Shown here: one piece after another, positions 1-7,085 of the stretch
Numbering within the stretch: position 1 is the stretch's first letter
Layout of the letters: each line of letters opens with the position of its first letter
Assembly (NCBI GenBank): GCA_050012535.1
Contig: JBEKGZ010000038.1
Span: 1-12,580, forward strand
From: CAVPLU01 sp050012535
GTDB taxonomy: Archaea; Thermoproteota; Bathyarchaeia; 40CM-2-53-6
Length of the DNA: 12,580 nt
Direction of reading: 5' to 3'
The notes under the pieces: model-generated
Databases searched by the model: none
The model's input: only the letters and a program-made list of their open reading frames with translations
Told to the model about the DNA's origin: nothing
Made by a program: the position numbers and the translations under genes

Positions 1-734
1 CGTACGAATTCCTGAAGACGAAGCGTTGGGTTGACTTGACCCATGCATTTGCTCCAGGGATTCCTCATTGGCCCGGTTTTCCAAACGAGGAACGTGAGAC
101 CCTCTACTACTACGACGAAGGCGTTGGCAAGATCGGTTCCGGTATCTACATTCATCGATATTCCCACGTAGGGCAGTGGGGCACGCACGTTGACCCACCA
201 GCCCACTTCGTCAGGGGCAAGAGGATGTTGGATCAGATCGAAGTGAAAGAGATGATCCTGCCTTTGGTCGTCATTGATATCCATGAGAAAGTGGCAAAGA
301 ACTCGGACTACTGCGTCTCGATGGAAGATGTCAAAGCTTGGGAGGCAAAGCACGGCCAGATTCCTGAGGGCTGCTTTGTAGCGCTGCGTACAGACTGGTC
401 TAAGCGGTGGCCGGATGCTAAAGCTGTGGATAACGAAGACTCAGCCGGCGTCAAGCACTTTCCCGGCTGGAGCATGGCGGTGCTAAAGTATCTCTACGAA
501 GAACGGAAGATCACAGCTTCCGGTCATGAAACTACGGACAATAATCCCGGCGTTGATTGTAGTAGGGGCGACTATTCTATGGAGTACTACGTCCTCAGCA
601 CGGATCACTATCAGATTGAGTTGCTGACCAACCTAGACCAACTGCCCGAGCTCGGTGCGCTTATTGTTGCGACCTTTCCCAAACCGAAGAATGGCACAGG
701 ATTCCCAGCACGGGTGTTCGCGATACTACCATAG
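1..734 (+). CDS. Cyclase family protein (kynurenine formamidase-like metal hydrolase), 5' partial
   Basis: The frame is open from position 3 to the TAG at 732-734, giving 243 visible residues. The TTG at 36 is an internal Leu: the family's opening WVDLTHAF motif is read through it, so the real start lies before the window. The metal-binding signature GTHVDPPAHF is at visible residues 60-69, and a second conserved stretch, SGHETTDNNPG, lies near residue 172. Members of this family (kynurenine formamidase KynB, isatin hydrolase and many uncharacterised 'cyclases') are cytoplasmic metal-dependent amide or lactam hydrolases. The substrate cannot be told from sequence. The N-terminal THAFAPGIPHWPGFP pattern is closer to the broad 'cyclase family' group than to classical KynB. 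The aminotransferase begins 12 nt downstream, so the two are probably co-transcribed. Confidence is high for the family and low for the substrate. Confidence 0.9.
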   Translation, partial: YEFLKTKRWVDLTHAFAPGIPHWPGFPNEERETLYYYDEGVGKIGSGIYIHRYSHVGQWGTHVDPPAHFVRGKRMLDQIEVKEMILPLVVIDIHEKVAKNSDYCVSMEDVKAWEAKHGQIPEGCFVALRTDWSKRWPDAKAVDNEDSAGVKHFPGWSMAVLKYLYEERKITASGHETTDNNPGVDCSRGDYSMEYYVLSTDHYQIELLTNLDQLPELGALIVATFPKPKNGTGFPARVFAILP

Positions 735-746
735 TGAAGGCGACCC

Positions 747-1916
747 GTGTTGCCTTTCGCCAAGCGGACCGATCATCTGCGACCTGAGGGCGCGTACCAA
801 GTTCTGGCGCGAGCGCAAGAACTAGAGGCCAAAGGGCACGATATCATTCATTTGGAGATTGGTGAACCCGATTTTGTCACACCTGCCAACATATGCCTAG
901 CAGGCATTCGTGCCATTGCCGAGGGACAGACACGCTACAACCCACCTGCAGGCTTGTCCTCGCTCCGCGAAATCATAGCAGATATCGCTGACAGGAAGCG
1001 AGGTATCCGTATCACTCCGAAGCAGGTTGTCATCAGCCCTGGTGCGAAACCCAATCTTTTCTTTCCTACTCTGGCCTTGGTTAATCCTGGCGACGAAGTT
1101 GTCTATCCCAACCCGGGTTTCCCGACCTACGAGGCCATGATCGGGATCGCGGGCGGCATCCCCGTGCCAGTGCCGTTGATCGAATCCAATTCCTTCTCGT
1201 TTGACCTGAAGGCCTTCGACCGCCTCGTGAACCAGCGAACTCGACTGATTATTCTCAATTCGCCAAGCAACCCGACGGGCGGCGTGATACCCTTGGCAGA
1301 CCTAGAGCATATTGCAGAGACTGCACAGCGTTTCGATTGTTGGGTTCTGTCGGACGAAATCTACAGTCACATGGCGTTCGACGGCCTTGCTGTGCCAAGT
1401 ATCGCCTCGTTGCCCGGCATGGCAGAACGAACAATCATAGTTGACGGATTCTCTAAGACTTATGCGATGACGGGTTGGCGCCTAGGTTTCGGCATCATGC
1501 CCGAATCATTGGCGGAGCGGATGGGCCTGCTGCTTACCCATTCTGTCGGTTGCACAGCTCACTTCACGCAACTCGCGGGTGTCGAGGCATTAACTGGGCC
1601 TCAAGAGGAAGCTTTCATGATGGTCGCTGAGTACCAGCGCCGCCGCGATCTTATTGTAGATGGGCTGAACAGGCTGCAGGGGATTCACTGTCTCAAGCCT
1701 CAGGGAGCATTCTACGCGTTCCCGAACATCCAGAAGACCAAGAAATCCTCCCAGGAGGTGGCGAACCTAATGCTTGATGGCGGAGTGGCTGTCCTACCCG
1801 GTTCCGCATTTGGCAGCTATGGGGAAGGCTATCTGCGTGTGGTTTTCGCCAATTCGGTCGAGAATATCAAACGTGCCTTGGAACGAATGGAGAAGGTGCT
1901 GGAGGAATTGTTCTAG
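747..1916 (+). CDS. Pyridoxal-phosphate-dependent aminotransferase, class I/II (AspC/AlaT-like)
   Basis: A 389-aa fold-type I aminotransferase of usual family length. Visible features are GEPDF at 39-43, the substrate/PLP loop NPTGG at 175-179, the PLP-ring Asp in SDEIYSH (D203, with Y206), the Schiff-base lysine in GFSKTYAMTGWR (K237), and a C-terminal GYLRVVF whose Arg is the expected substrate-carboxylate ligand. It should transfer an amino group between an amino acid and a 2-oxoacid such as 2-oxoglutarate; aspartate, alanine, aromatic amino acids or kynurenine are all possible donors. The start is GTG at 747, preceded by GAAGG at 736-740, six nt before it. It lies 12 nt after the cyclase stop. 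The pairing with a formamidase-like gene hints at a tryptophan/kynurenine-type or related catabolic step, but this is inference. Confidence 0.93.
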   Translation: MLPFAKRTDHLRPEGAYQVLARAQELEAKGHDIIHLEIGEPDFVTPANICLAGIRAIAEGQTRYNPPAGLSSLREIIADIADRKRGIRITPKQVVISPGAKPNLFFPTLALVNPGDEVVYPNPGFPTYEAMIGIAGGIPVPVPLIESNSFSFDLKAFDRLVNQRTRLIILNSPSNPTGGVIPLADLEHIAETAQRFDCWVLSDEIYSHMAFDGLAVPSIASLPGMAERTIIVDGFSKTYAMTGWRLGFGIMPESLAERMGLLLTHSVGCTAHFTQLAGVEALTGPQEEAFMMVAEYQRRRDLIVDGLNRLQGIHCLKPQGAFYAFPNIQKTKKSSQEVANLMLDGGVAVLPGSAFGSYGEGYLRVVFANSVENIKRALERMEKVLEELF

Positions 1917-1937
1917 GAAGGCAACCGGCGCCTTTCA
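1917..1937 (+). terminator. Possible weak hairpin after the aminotransferase
   Basis: Directly after the TAG stop, AAGGC (1918-1922) and GCCTT (1930-1934) form a 5-bp inverted repeat with a 7-nt loop, followed by only one more T. It is short, and archaeal termination relies more on T tracts than on hairpins, so this is a tentative call. Confidence 0.25.
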
Positions 1938-1992
1938 CACCTAGAGAATCTCAGGGAGATTTCGAAGCGAATCTAGCGTAACAGCTCGTTTA

Positions 1993-2015
1993 GGAAAGAA
2001 AAAAAGAAGAGAAGA
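1993..2015 (-). terminator. T-rich terminator for the permease gene
   Basis: Read on the minus strand, a pyrimidine-rich run with seven consecutive T residues lies about 20-40 nt after the permease stop codon. T tracts without a stem are the usual intrinsic termination signal in archaea. It sits between two convergent genes, where termination is expected. Confidence 0.5.
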
Positions 2016-2033
2016 TGGAGATTCGTTGGGGTT

Positions 2034-3620
2034 CTAGATGGGTGGGAGTTCCTTGCTCGCTAGGTCAACGGGCACGCCACGCGATTTCTGGTAGAAGTAT
2101 GAGATAGCGTAGATTATCAGTGCTGCCACCATGACGAAGACCATGCTCACGACGTAGATTGGATTGATCGGGAAGCCGTTGTAGGAAGGCAGGATCGTGG
2201 AGTAGGATATGAATAGGGACAGGAAGATGCCGACCACGCCGACTATGGTGATCAGCGGTACTGGTCCGATCTTGTATGTGACGATTTTTGGCGAGCTCGT
2301 GAATATGTCCTTTCGTCTATAGGGAAAGATTGCTGCTGCGAACATCACTATGGCAGCCGCGATCCACCACCCAAAGTTCGAGTAGTACATGTAGCTGAAC
2401 CATGTCGTGTATACGGTCACCCAGAGCGAGAAATAGGCAATGATCGCGTAGAGTATGACCGCGTAGTATGGAACACCCCGCTTGTCCACGCTTGCGAATT
2501 TGACTGGGATGACTCGGTCAAATGCCCATGCGAAGATGTTTCTGGTAGGAACGAAGAAGTACACGATCGCGAAGCCGATGTCGTTTAGAAACAGTCCGAA
2601 TGGAATCAGCAAAGCAAGAACTGGATTGTTGGTTATGAAGCTGATCAGATAGGCTGGAGAGGGCATCGCGGGCAACGGTGATTTCCCGTTCACGAAGAGA
2701 AGCGCGGAGGAAACGAGGAAGTCATGTCCGAAGACGTTGTAGATTGAAGCATAGAGGATGTAGATCAGAACGGCAAAGATGATCGGGGACACGAATATGG
2801 CAAGTCCCTGCGATCTTCTCGGATCACCTTTCACCTCACTTGCAAAGTAGGCGCTGTTGGCGTACCCGATGTAGCTCAGCATCGTATACACAAGCCCCAC
2901 CGCTGTTGCCCCGGCCGTGAAAGTGATAGGGGAACCCAGAAGGTCTGTTCCTTGCTTCACGATTGAGTCGACCGTCGTTCCTGATTTCGCATTGAAGCCT
3001 GCCACGAAAGCAGCGTGGTTCGTGGTGAGCATCATTCCGATGAAGATCACGAATATCACTGCCTGTACGGCGAATAGCGCTATGATGATGCGGAAGAGGT
3101 TCTTTACAGAGAGGAACATCGACAAGATCACCAGCGTCAAGATCACAGCTCCGACGATGAAGATGGTGTTCGGATCACCGAGCGCTGTGGCGATGCCGGC
3201 ATACGACTGGTCCCCTGTCGTGATCGCGAGATTCGTGAATATCATTTGTAGCTTGAAAGCCACGGCCAAGTATGGGAACAGACCCGCCCAGGTTATCATG
3301 ATGACAACGAAGACAGCGTTCACCATGAACGCCAAAGCGGGATGAATGATTCTTCCAACCCAGATGTAGTCGCCGCCAGTTCTCGGCATCGCGGACGAAA
3401 GCATCCAGTACACGTAGGCTACCAACAGATTGACTACGAGTGCTGTGAAAACTGTTGCCGTGAGATCTGCCCCCGGATATGATGCTGAAGCGTAGACGAC
3501 CCAGAAGATGTTGACGAGAATGCCCATTCCGAGTAAGTTTGCGATCAAGGCGTCGTTGGCGCTGACGTTTCTAATTAGTCCTGAAGATTTTCTTACATAG
3601 AGGCCTGATTCTTTTGCCAA
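2034..3620 (-). CDS. APC-family amino acid permease
   Basis: A 528-aa integral membrane transporter with about 12 predicted hydrophobic segments. It probably takes up amino acids or related amines by proton or sodium symport. The first membrane region starts near residue 22, and the APC hallmark PRTGGDYIW is at 79-87. A loop with YIGYANSAYFASEVKGDPRR resembles the conserved Glu/Lys/Arg loop of the family. The C-terminus is hydrophilic and ends in KELPPI. The frame stays open upstream to 3896, but that part is antisense to the phosphoesterase and is not permease-like, so I place the start at TTG 3620. The protein then begins MAKESGLYVRKSSGLIRNVS, with AAGGT at 3632-3628 as ribosome-binding site. 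It is divergent from the phosphoesterase and convergent with the aminotransferase. Family certain, substrate unknown. Confidence 0.88.
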   Translation of the reverse strand: MAKESGLYVRKSSGLIRNVSANDALIANLLGMGILVNIFWVVYASASYPGADLTATVFTALVVNLLVAYVYWMLSSAMPRTGGDYIWVGRIIHPALAFMVNAVFVVIMITWAGLFPYLAVAFKLQMIFTNLAITTGDQSYAGIATALGDPNTIFIVGAVILTLVILSMFLSVKNLFRIIIALFAVQAVIFVIFIGMMLTTNHAAFVAGFNAKSGTTVDSIVKQGTDLLGSPITFTAGATAVGLVYTMLSYIGYANSAYFASEVKGDPRRSQGLAIFVSPIIFAVLIYILYASIYNVFGHDFLVSSALLFVNGKSPLPAMPSPAYLISFITNNPVLALLIPFGLFLNDIGFAIVYFFVPTRNIFAWAFDRVIPVKFASVDKRGVPYYAVILYAIIAYFSLWVTVYTTWFSYMYYSNFGWWIAAAIVMFAAAIFPYRRKDIFTSSPKIVTYKIGPVPLITIVGVVGIFLSLFISYSTILPSYNGFPINPIYVVSMVFVMVAALIIYAISYFYQKSRGVPVDLASKELPPI

Positions 3621-3657
3621 GTCTCTTACCTTAAGGACAAGTCTGCCGGCAATAGCA

Positions 3658-3665
3658 CATATAAG
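3658..3665. promoter_or_regulatory. Shared TATA-like element of a divergent promoter
   Basis: CATATAAG on the plus strand reads CTTATATG on the minus strand, so the element is TATA-like both ways. Its centre is about 41 nt from the permease TTG (3620) and about 35 nt from the phosphoesterase TTG (3696). With archaeal spacing of about 26 nt from TATA centre to transcription start, transcripts would begin near 3635 (minus) and 3688 (plus). The intergenic region holds no other AT-rich box of similar quality. Confidence 0.5.
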
Positions 3666-3695
3666 ACTAATTACGATCACGGAGTGGGGTTTACA

Positions 3696-4649
3696 TTGAC
3701 CAAGACACGTCTTTTCTTCGTCACAGACATTCACGGATCCGACAGGCTCTTCTTGAAGTTCGTAAACGCGGGGAAGGTCTACAAAGCTAATGTGCTCGTT
3801 CTCGGCGGGGACATAACCGGCAAGACCGTCACGCCCATCTTTGATCAAGGAGGTTCCTGGAAAGCCCAGTACGTCGGAACCTGGAAAGAAGTGCACTCAG
3901 AAAACGAGCTGAATGATCTCGAGCGGAACATCAGGGACTTGGGCAGCTACCCATTTCGAACTACGCACGGCGAGTGGGAGAAGCTTCGACAAAACGAAGC
4001 AACCATGGAAGACGTGTTCACCCAAGTCATGACAGCGAGTGTTAAACGCTGGGTGCAGATCGCGGAGGAACGACTGAAGCCTATTGGGGCTAGGATTATC
4101 ATCAACACGGGAAACGACGACCTACCCGTGGTGGGGGACATACTTGCACATTCAGACTATGTGGTCTATCCAAATGAGAGAATTGTCCTGATCGACGACA
4201 ACCACGAGATGCCAAGCGTCAGCTACTCCAATATGACTCCGTGGAAATGTCCCGGAGATCTTTCAGAAGAGGAGCTACTCTCAAAGATTGAGAAAACGAC
4301 GTCAAGCCTAACAGATCCCAAGAACAGCCTCTTCAACTTCCACTGTCCGCCACACGATACCCAAATCGACCTAGCACCAAGACTTGACGAAAACTTGAGA
4401 CCTATACTTACTCCGGGCGGCGAACCGGACATGGGCCACGCCGGGTCCACCTCCGTGAGACAAATGATCGAGAAACTCCAACCACTTGCAGGTCTTCACG
4501 GACACATTCACGAGTCTAGAGGCCTCTCCAAAATCGGAAGGACACCTTGTTTCAACCCCGGAAGCGAGTACGCTACGGGCGTTCTTCGAGGACTGATATT
4601 GAACCTCTCAGACAAGAAGCTTGACAACTACGTCTTCACAGAAGGCTAA
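3696..4649 (+). CDS. Calcineurin-like metallophosphoesterase
   Basis: A 317-aa cytoplasmic protein with the dimetal phosphoesterase motifs in order. They are D-x-H in FVTDIHG (about residues 11-13), GGD (D39), the GN motif as NTGNDD (N140), a mid-protein His in NFHCPP (H216) and GHIH near 269-272, then a conserved NPGSEY. It should hydrolyse a phosphomonoester or phosphodiester (nucleotide, cyclic nucleotide, nucleic acid or phosphoprotein); the substrate is unknown. The usual GNHD/E is GNDD here, as in some related archaeal families. TTG at 3696 is preferred because the inferred transcript would start near 3688. The alternative is GTG at 3684, adding MGFT, and GGAG at 3681-3684 could serve the TTG as a distant ribosome-binding site. 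Divergent from the permease. Confidence 0.85.
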   Translation: MTKTRLFFVTDIHGSDRLFLKFVNAGKVYKANVLVLGGDITGKTVTPIFDQGGSWKAQYVGTWKEVHSENELNDLERNIRDLGSYPFRTTHGEWEKLRQNEATMEDVFTQVMTASVKRWVQIAEERLKPIGARIIINTGNDDLPVVGDILAHSDYVVYPNERIVLIDDNHEMPSVSYSNMTPWKCPGDLSEEELLSKIEKTTSSLTDPKNSLFNFHCPPHDTQIDLAPRLDENLRPILTPGGEPDMGHAGSTSVRQMIEKLQPLAGLHGHIHESRGLSKIGRTPCFNPGSEYATGVLRGLILNLSDKKLDNYVFTEG

Positions 4650-4757
4650 GCATCGCCATCATGTCCCAGAAAGAAGGAAAACCAATCAAGTTACCGTTGA
4701 TCTAAGAGACATGCCAGCAGCCGCTTCTAGGTCTAGTACACGAAAAGACTAACTAGC

Positions 4758-4779
4758 ATCGCTCCTTATCCGGAGCGAT
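4758..4779 (+). promoter_or_regulatory. Hairpin/dyad just before the LarA-like gene
   Basis: ATCGCTCC (4758-4765) and GGAGCGAT (4772-4779) form a perfect 8-bp inverted repeat around the loop TTATCC, ending 7 nt before the predicted TTG start. The right arm contains GGAG, the only Shine-Dalgarno-like sequence there, so a folded RNA would hide it. As DNA it could be a repressor operator. Neither role is demonstrated. Confidence 0.4.
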
Positions 4780-4786
4780 CGCATAA

Positions 4787-6064
4787 TTGTTAGTCTCGTT
4801 GCCCTACGGCCGTTCACAACTCACTGGACACGTACCAGAATGGGCTGTCACTGACACTGTGGTCCCCAAACAGTGGCAGACGACTTCTCCGGAGAACTCG
4901 GTAGAGACTGCACTCAAGCAACCTATCGGAGTTCCGAGACTCGGCGAACTGGCGCGGGACAGTCACAGTGCAGTCATAGTGACCTGTGACAGAACAAGAG
5001 GAGTCCCAAGTCACGTCACGATCCCACTCATCCTTAAGGAACTCCGAAGTGGCGGCTTGGGCTCGGACCGCATTCGATTACTGGTAGCGACTGGTCTCCA
5101 CAAAGGCGAGACCATGACCGACGTAAGAGAGCGATTAGGGGGGGAAGTACTTGACAAACTGGAAGTGGAAATTCACGACAGTGACGATCAGACCCGGCTA
5201 GTCGATCTTGGAAGGCTCTCTTCGGGCACGCCGCTCTTACTGAACAGATCTGTCACTGAAAACGATCTAGTCATAGTAGAGAGTAACGTCGAGCCTCATT
5301 TCTTCGCTGGATTCACAGGTGGCAGCAAAGTGATCCTACCCGGAGTAGCAGGAACGGAGACGATTCTTCGGAATCATTGCTGGAATAACATCGACAATCC
5401 GACTTCTCGGTACGGGATGATTGAGAATCCTATCAGGGCGGACGCTAACGAGGCATTGCGGCACGTGAGTAGGGCCTTTGCACTTAACGTCGTACTCGAC
5501 GACCAGAAGAGAATCGTGCGAGCGACGGCGGGAGATCCGAGATCATCATTCAATGATGCAGCTGAATCAGTAAGACTGCATTCGAGTGTGCAAGTCAAGG
5601 ATCCACCTGACCTGGTGATAACTACAAACGGCGGATATCCGTTGGATAGAAACGTGTACCAGTGCGTGAAAGGTATCGCGGTTCCAGAAGGAATCCTGCA
5701 CGAGCACTCAAGGATCATCATGGCCGGCGAGTGTGCGGACGGAGTGGGCCACCAAGATTTCCTACGGCTACTAGCAAGCGACGCACCAGAAGCAGTCTAT
5801 GACAAGCTGAGACAAGGTGAAGCCCTGATCCGTGACCAGTGGGAGGTTCAGGTTCTTTGTCGCATACTACACAAGACTCCGGTGTGTTTCGTCACGAGAC
5901 CCGAACTGGCCTCCGAGATCAAGTCAATGCATATGGGCTACGCGCAAACGATTGAGCAGGCGCTGGATTCTGCCCACCTAAGTAGTGGCGAAAGGGTCTT
6001 GGTTCTTCCGCAGGGACCAATGACGCTGCCGACTTGGATAAGGTCACAGCACAAGAGCGGATAA
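4787..6064 (+). CDS. larA: LarA-like nickel-pincer-dependent racemase/epimerase (DUF2088)
   Basis: A 425-aa member of the lactate racemase LarA superfamily. LarA racemises 2-hydroxyacids through a hydride-transfer mechanism with a nickel-pincer nucleotide (NPN) cofactor bound covalently to a lysine. Visible landmarks are LPYG near the start, CDRTRG (D68, R69, R71), ATGLHKGE with H105, EPHFFAGFTGG with H171, K181 just before VILPG, and H197 in RNHCWN. H105, H171, K181 and H197 match LarA of Lactiplantibacillus plantarum (H108, H174, K184, H200) with a constant offset of three, so cofactor binding is likely intact. The family also includes racemases and epimerases for malate, phenyllactate, 2-hydroxyglutarate and gluconate, so the substrate is open. 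No larB, larC or larE maturation gene is visible nearby. The start is TTG 4787; TTG 4799 is an alternative. Confidence 0.88.
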   Translation: MLVSLPYGRSQLTGHVPEWAVTDTVVPKQWQTTSPENSVETALKQPIGVPRLGELARDSHSAVIVTCDRTRGVPSHVTIPLILKELRSGGLGSDRIRLLVATGLHKGETMTDVRERLGGEVLDKLEVEIHDSDDQTRLVDLGRLSSGTPLLLNRSVTENDLVIVESNVEPHFFAGFTGGSKVILPGVAGTETILRNHCWNNIDNPTSRYGMIENPIRADANEALRHVSRAFALNVVLDDQKRIVRATAGDPRSSFNDAAESVRLHSSVQVKDPPDLVITTNGGYPLDRNVYQCVKGIAVPEGILHEHSRIIMAGECADGVGHQDFLRLLASDAPEAVYDKLRQGEALIRDQWEVQVLCRILHKTPVCFVTRPELASEIKSMHMGYAQTIEQALDSAHLSSGERVLVLPQGPMTLPTWIRSQHKSG

Positions 6065-6133
6065 GATGAAGTTTTGTCTGAGCTGTGGTCAGTCACAAGT
6101 GATACCCGACCCGTGTTTGGTCTCTGCAAGAAG

Positions 6134-6140
6134 AGGGTGA
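6134..6140 (+). promoter_or_regulatory. Ribosome-binding site deciding an unusual CTG start
   Basis: AGGGTGA carries a GGTGA core complementary to the archaeal 16S rRNA 3' end. It ends 7 nt before CTG at 6148, the correct distance for initiation. No ATG, GTG or TTG in the alkyltransferase frame lies between the upstream stop (6142-6144) and position 6328. Confidence 0.5.
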
Positions 6141-6147
6141 CTAGTCA

Positions 6148-6705
6148 CTGAGACTTCTCCACCACACACTACTTCCGTCTGTCTTTGGGACGTTTGGAAT
6201 TGTATGGCTGAAGACAAAGGTTGGGCCGAAGGTTCAACGTGTATTCCTACCGAACGAAAAGACCCGTGCGAAAAAGCTCATTCACGCAGAGTTTGTCGAC
6301 TCCAATCCCAAGTCATGCGATGATATCTTGGAACTCGGAGAACGAATCCAAAGATTCCTCAAAGGCGAACCTATCAAGTTTGAACTCCACTTCGTGAGAC
6401 TCGAAAGCTGTTCCGCATTTCAAAGGAGAGTCCTCTTAGCGGAATACGAGATACCCAGAGGATGGATCAGCACCTACGGAAGGATATCAAAGAATCTTGG
6501 AATTCCAAACGGAGCACGTGCAGTGGGTAGAACCCTTTCCCGAAACCCTTTTCCCATAATCATTCCCTGTCACCGAGCGATCAGATCCAACGGTGAACTT
6601 GGGGGATTTCAGGGAGGGCTGAAAATGAAAAGGGCCCTGCTTGAAAATGAAGGCGTAGTTATTTCCGATGAGGGAAAGGTTCTCAACGCCAAGATCTACT
6701 ACTGA
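6148..6705 (+). CDS. ogt: Methylated-DNA--protein-cysteine S-methyltransferase (O6-alkylguanine-DNA alkyltransferase)
   Basis: A suicidal DNA repair protein that moves alkyl groups from O6-alkylguanine to its own cysteine. With a CTG start at 6148 it is 185 aa. The N-terminal part reads SVFGTFGIVW and VQRVFLPNE, then ELGERIQRFLKGE. The C-terminal DNA-binding/active-site domain has FQRRVLL, the winged-helix region PRGWISTYGRI, ARAVGRTLSRNPFP (with the Arg finger), and the active site PCHR with C141, followed by GGFQGG and KRALLENEG. The shortest conventional start, TTG 6328, would give 125 aa and lose the conserved N-terminal domain, so it is unlikely. CTG is preferred because of the GGGTGA 7 nt before it and because the family's FGTFGIVW segment starts about 12 residues later. 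A sequencing error removing a normal start cannot be excluded. It lies 83 nt after larA and could be co-transcribed. Confidence 0.9.
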   Translation: MRLLHHTLLPSVFGTFGIVWLKTKVGPKVQRVFLPNEKTRAKKLIHAEFVDSNPKSCDDILELGERIQRFLKGEPIKFELHFVRLESCSAFQRRVLLAEYEIPRGWISTYGRISKNLGIPNGARAVGRTLSRNPFPIIIPCHRAIRSNGELGGFQGGLKMKRALLENEGVVISDEGKVLNAKIYY

Positions 6706-7085
6706 AATCATCACAAATCCTGAGCGTGCGCAATGAGTGAAACGAACACGCCCGTTCACTAAATGTCGGATAGAATGAGGCAACTTCGATAACTATTTGC
6801 TATTTTGCAAGGATGTCTATGATGCTCTCTATGTGACTGCTCTTCTCATCATGACAGAAGCGGTCATACTATGACGTTAGTAGGCTTGGGAACCAATGCT
6901 TCGCCCCCTCCAGAATCAGTACCATTCATAGCCGGCGAGAGAATCAGCACGAAAAGAGGCCATTCCTCCAGCGGAGACTACCTCCCCAGACCGTGGGACA
7001 ATATCAACCAGCAACCCGGGCGAGGTCCTTAGCATCCAGTTATGGTGCCAACGCAGTTTCGACGCCTAACCCTTTGGTTCCATAG
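6706..7085. other. 380-nt stretch without an assignable gene
   Basis: This lies between the 3' ends of the alkyltransferase and AAA+ genes, which face each other. It holds a 53-codon open frame on the plus strand (ATG 6871 to TAG 7030-7032), rich in Pro, Ser and Gly and with no family I recognise. Overlapping its ATG is a near-perfect 13-bp palindrome, GTCATA-C-TATGAC (6863-6875). Near 6791-6806 an AT-rich AACTATTTGCTATTTT resembles the boxes at the promoters near 9950 and 10508. No tRNA, C/D-box RNA or clear terminator was found. The small frame is not called as a gene. Confidence 0.4.

Noticed and set aside
2917..3345. 142-codon plus-strand frame
   Set aside because: It is entirely antisense to the permease coding region, with a repetitive composition mirroring transmembrane codons.
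3621..3896. N-terminal 92-codon extension of the permease frame
   Set aside because: It lies antisense to the first part of the phosphoesterase and does not resemble an APC permease N-terminus. TTG 3620 gives a normal N-terminus with a ribosome-binding site.
6066..6140. 24-codon frame with CLSCG right after the LarA-like stop
   Set aside because: It starts one base after the stop and has only one CxxC, no partner pair and no further support. Its last bases are better explained as the ribosome-binding site of the alkyltransferase.
6800..6860. ATGATGA on the minus strand as a C box of a C/D-box small RNA
   Set aside because: No D box (CTGA) or C'/D' pair lies at a suitable distance.
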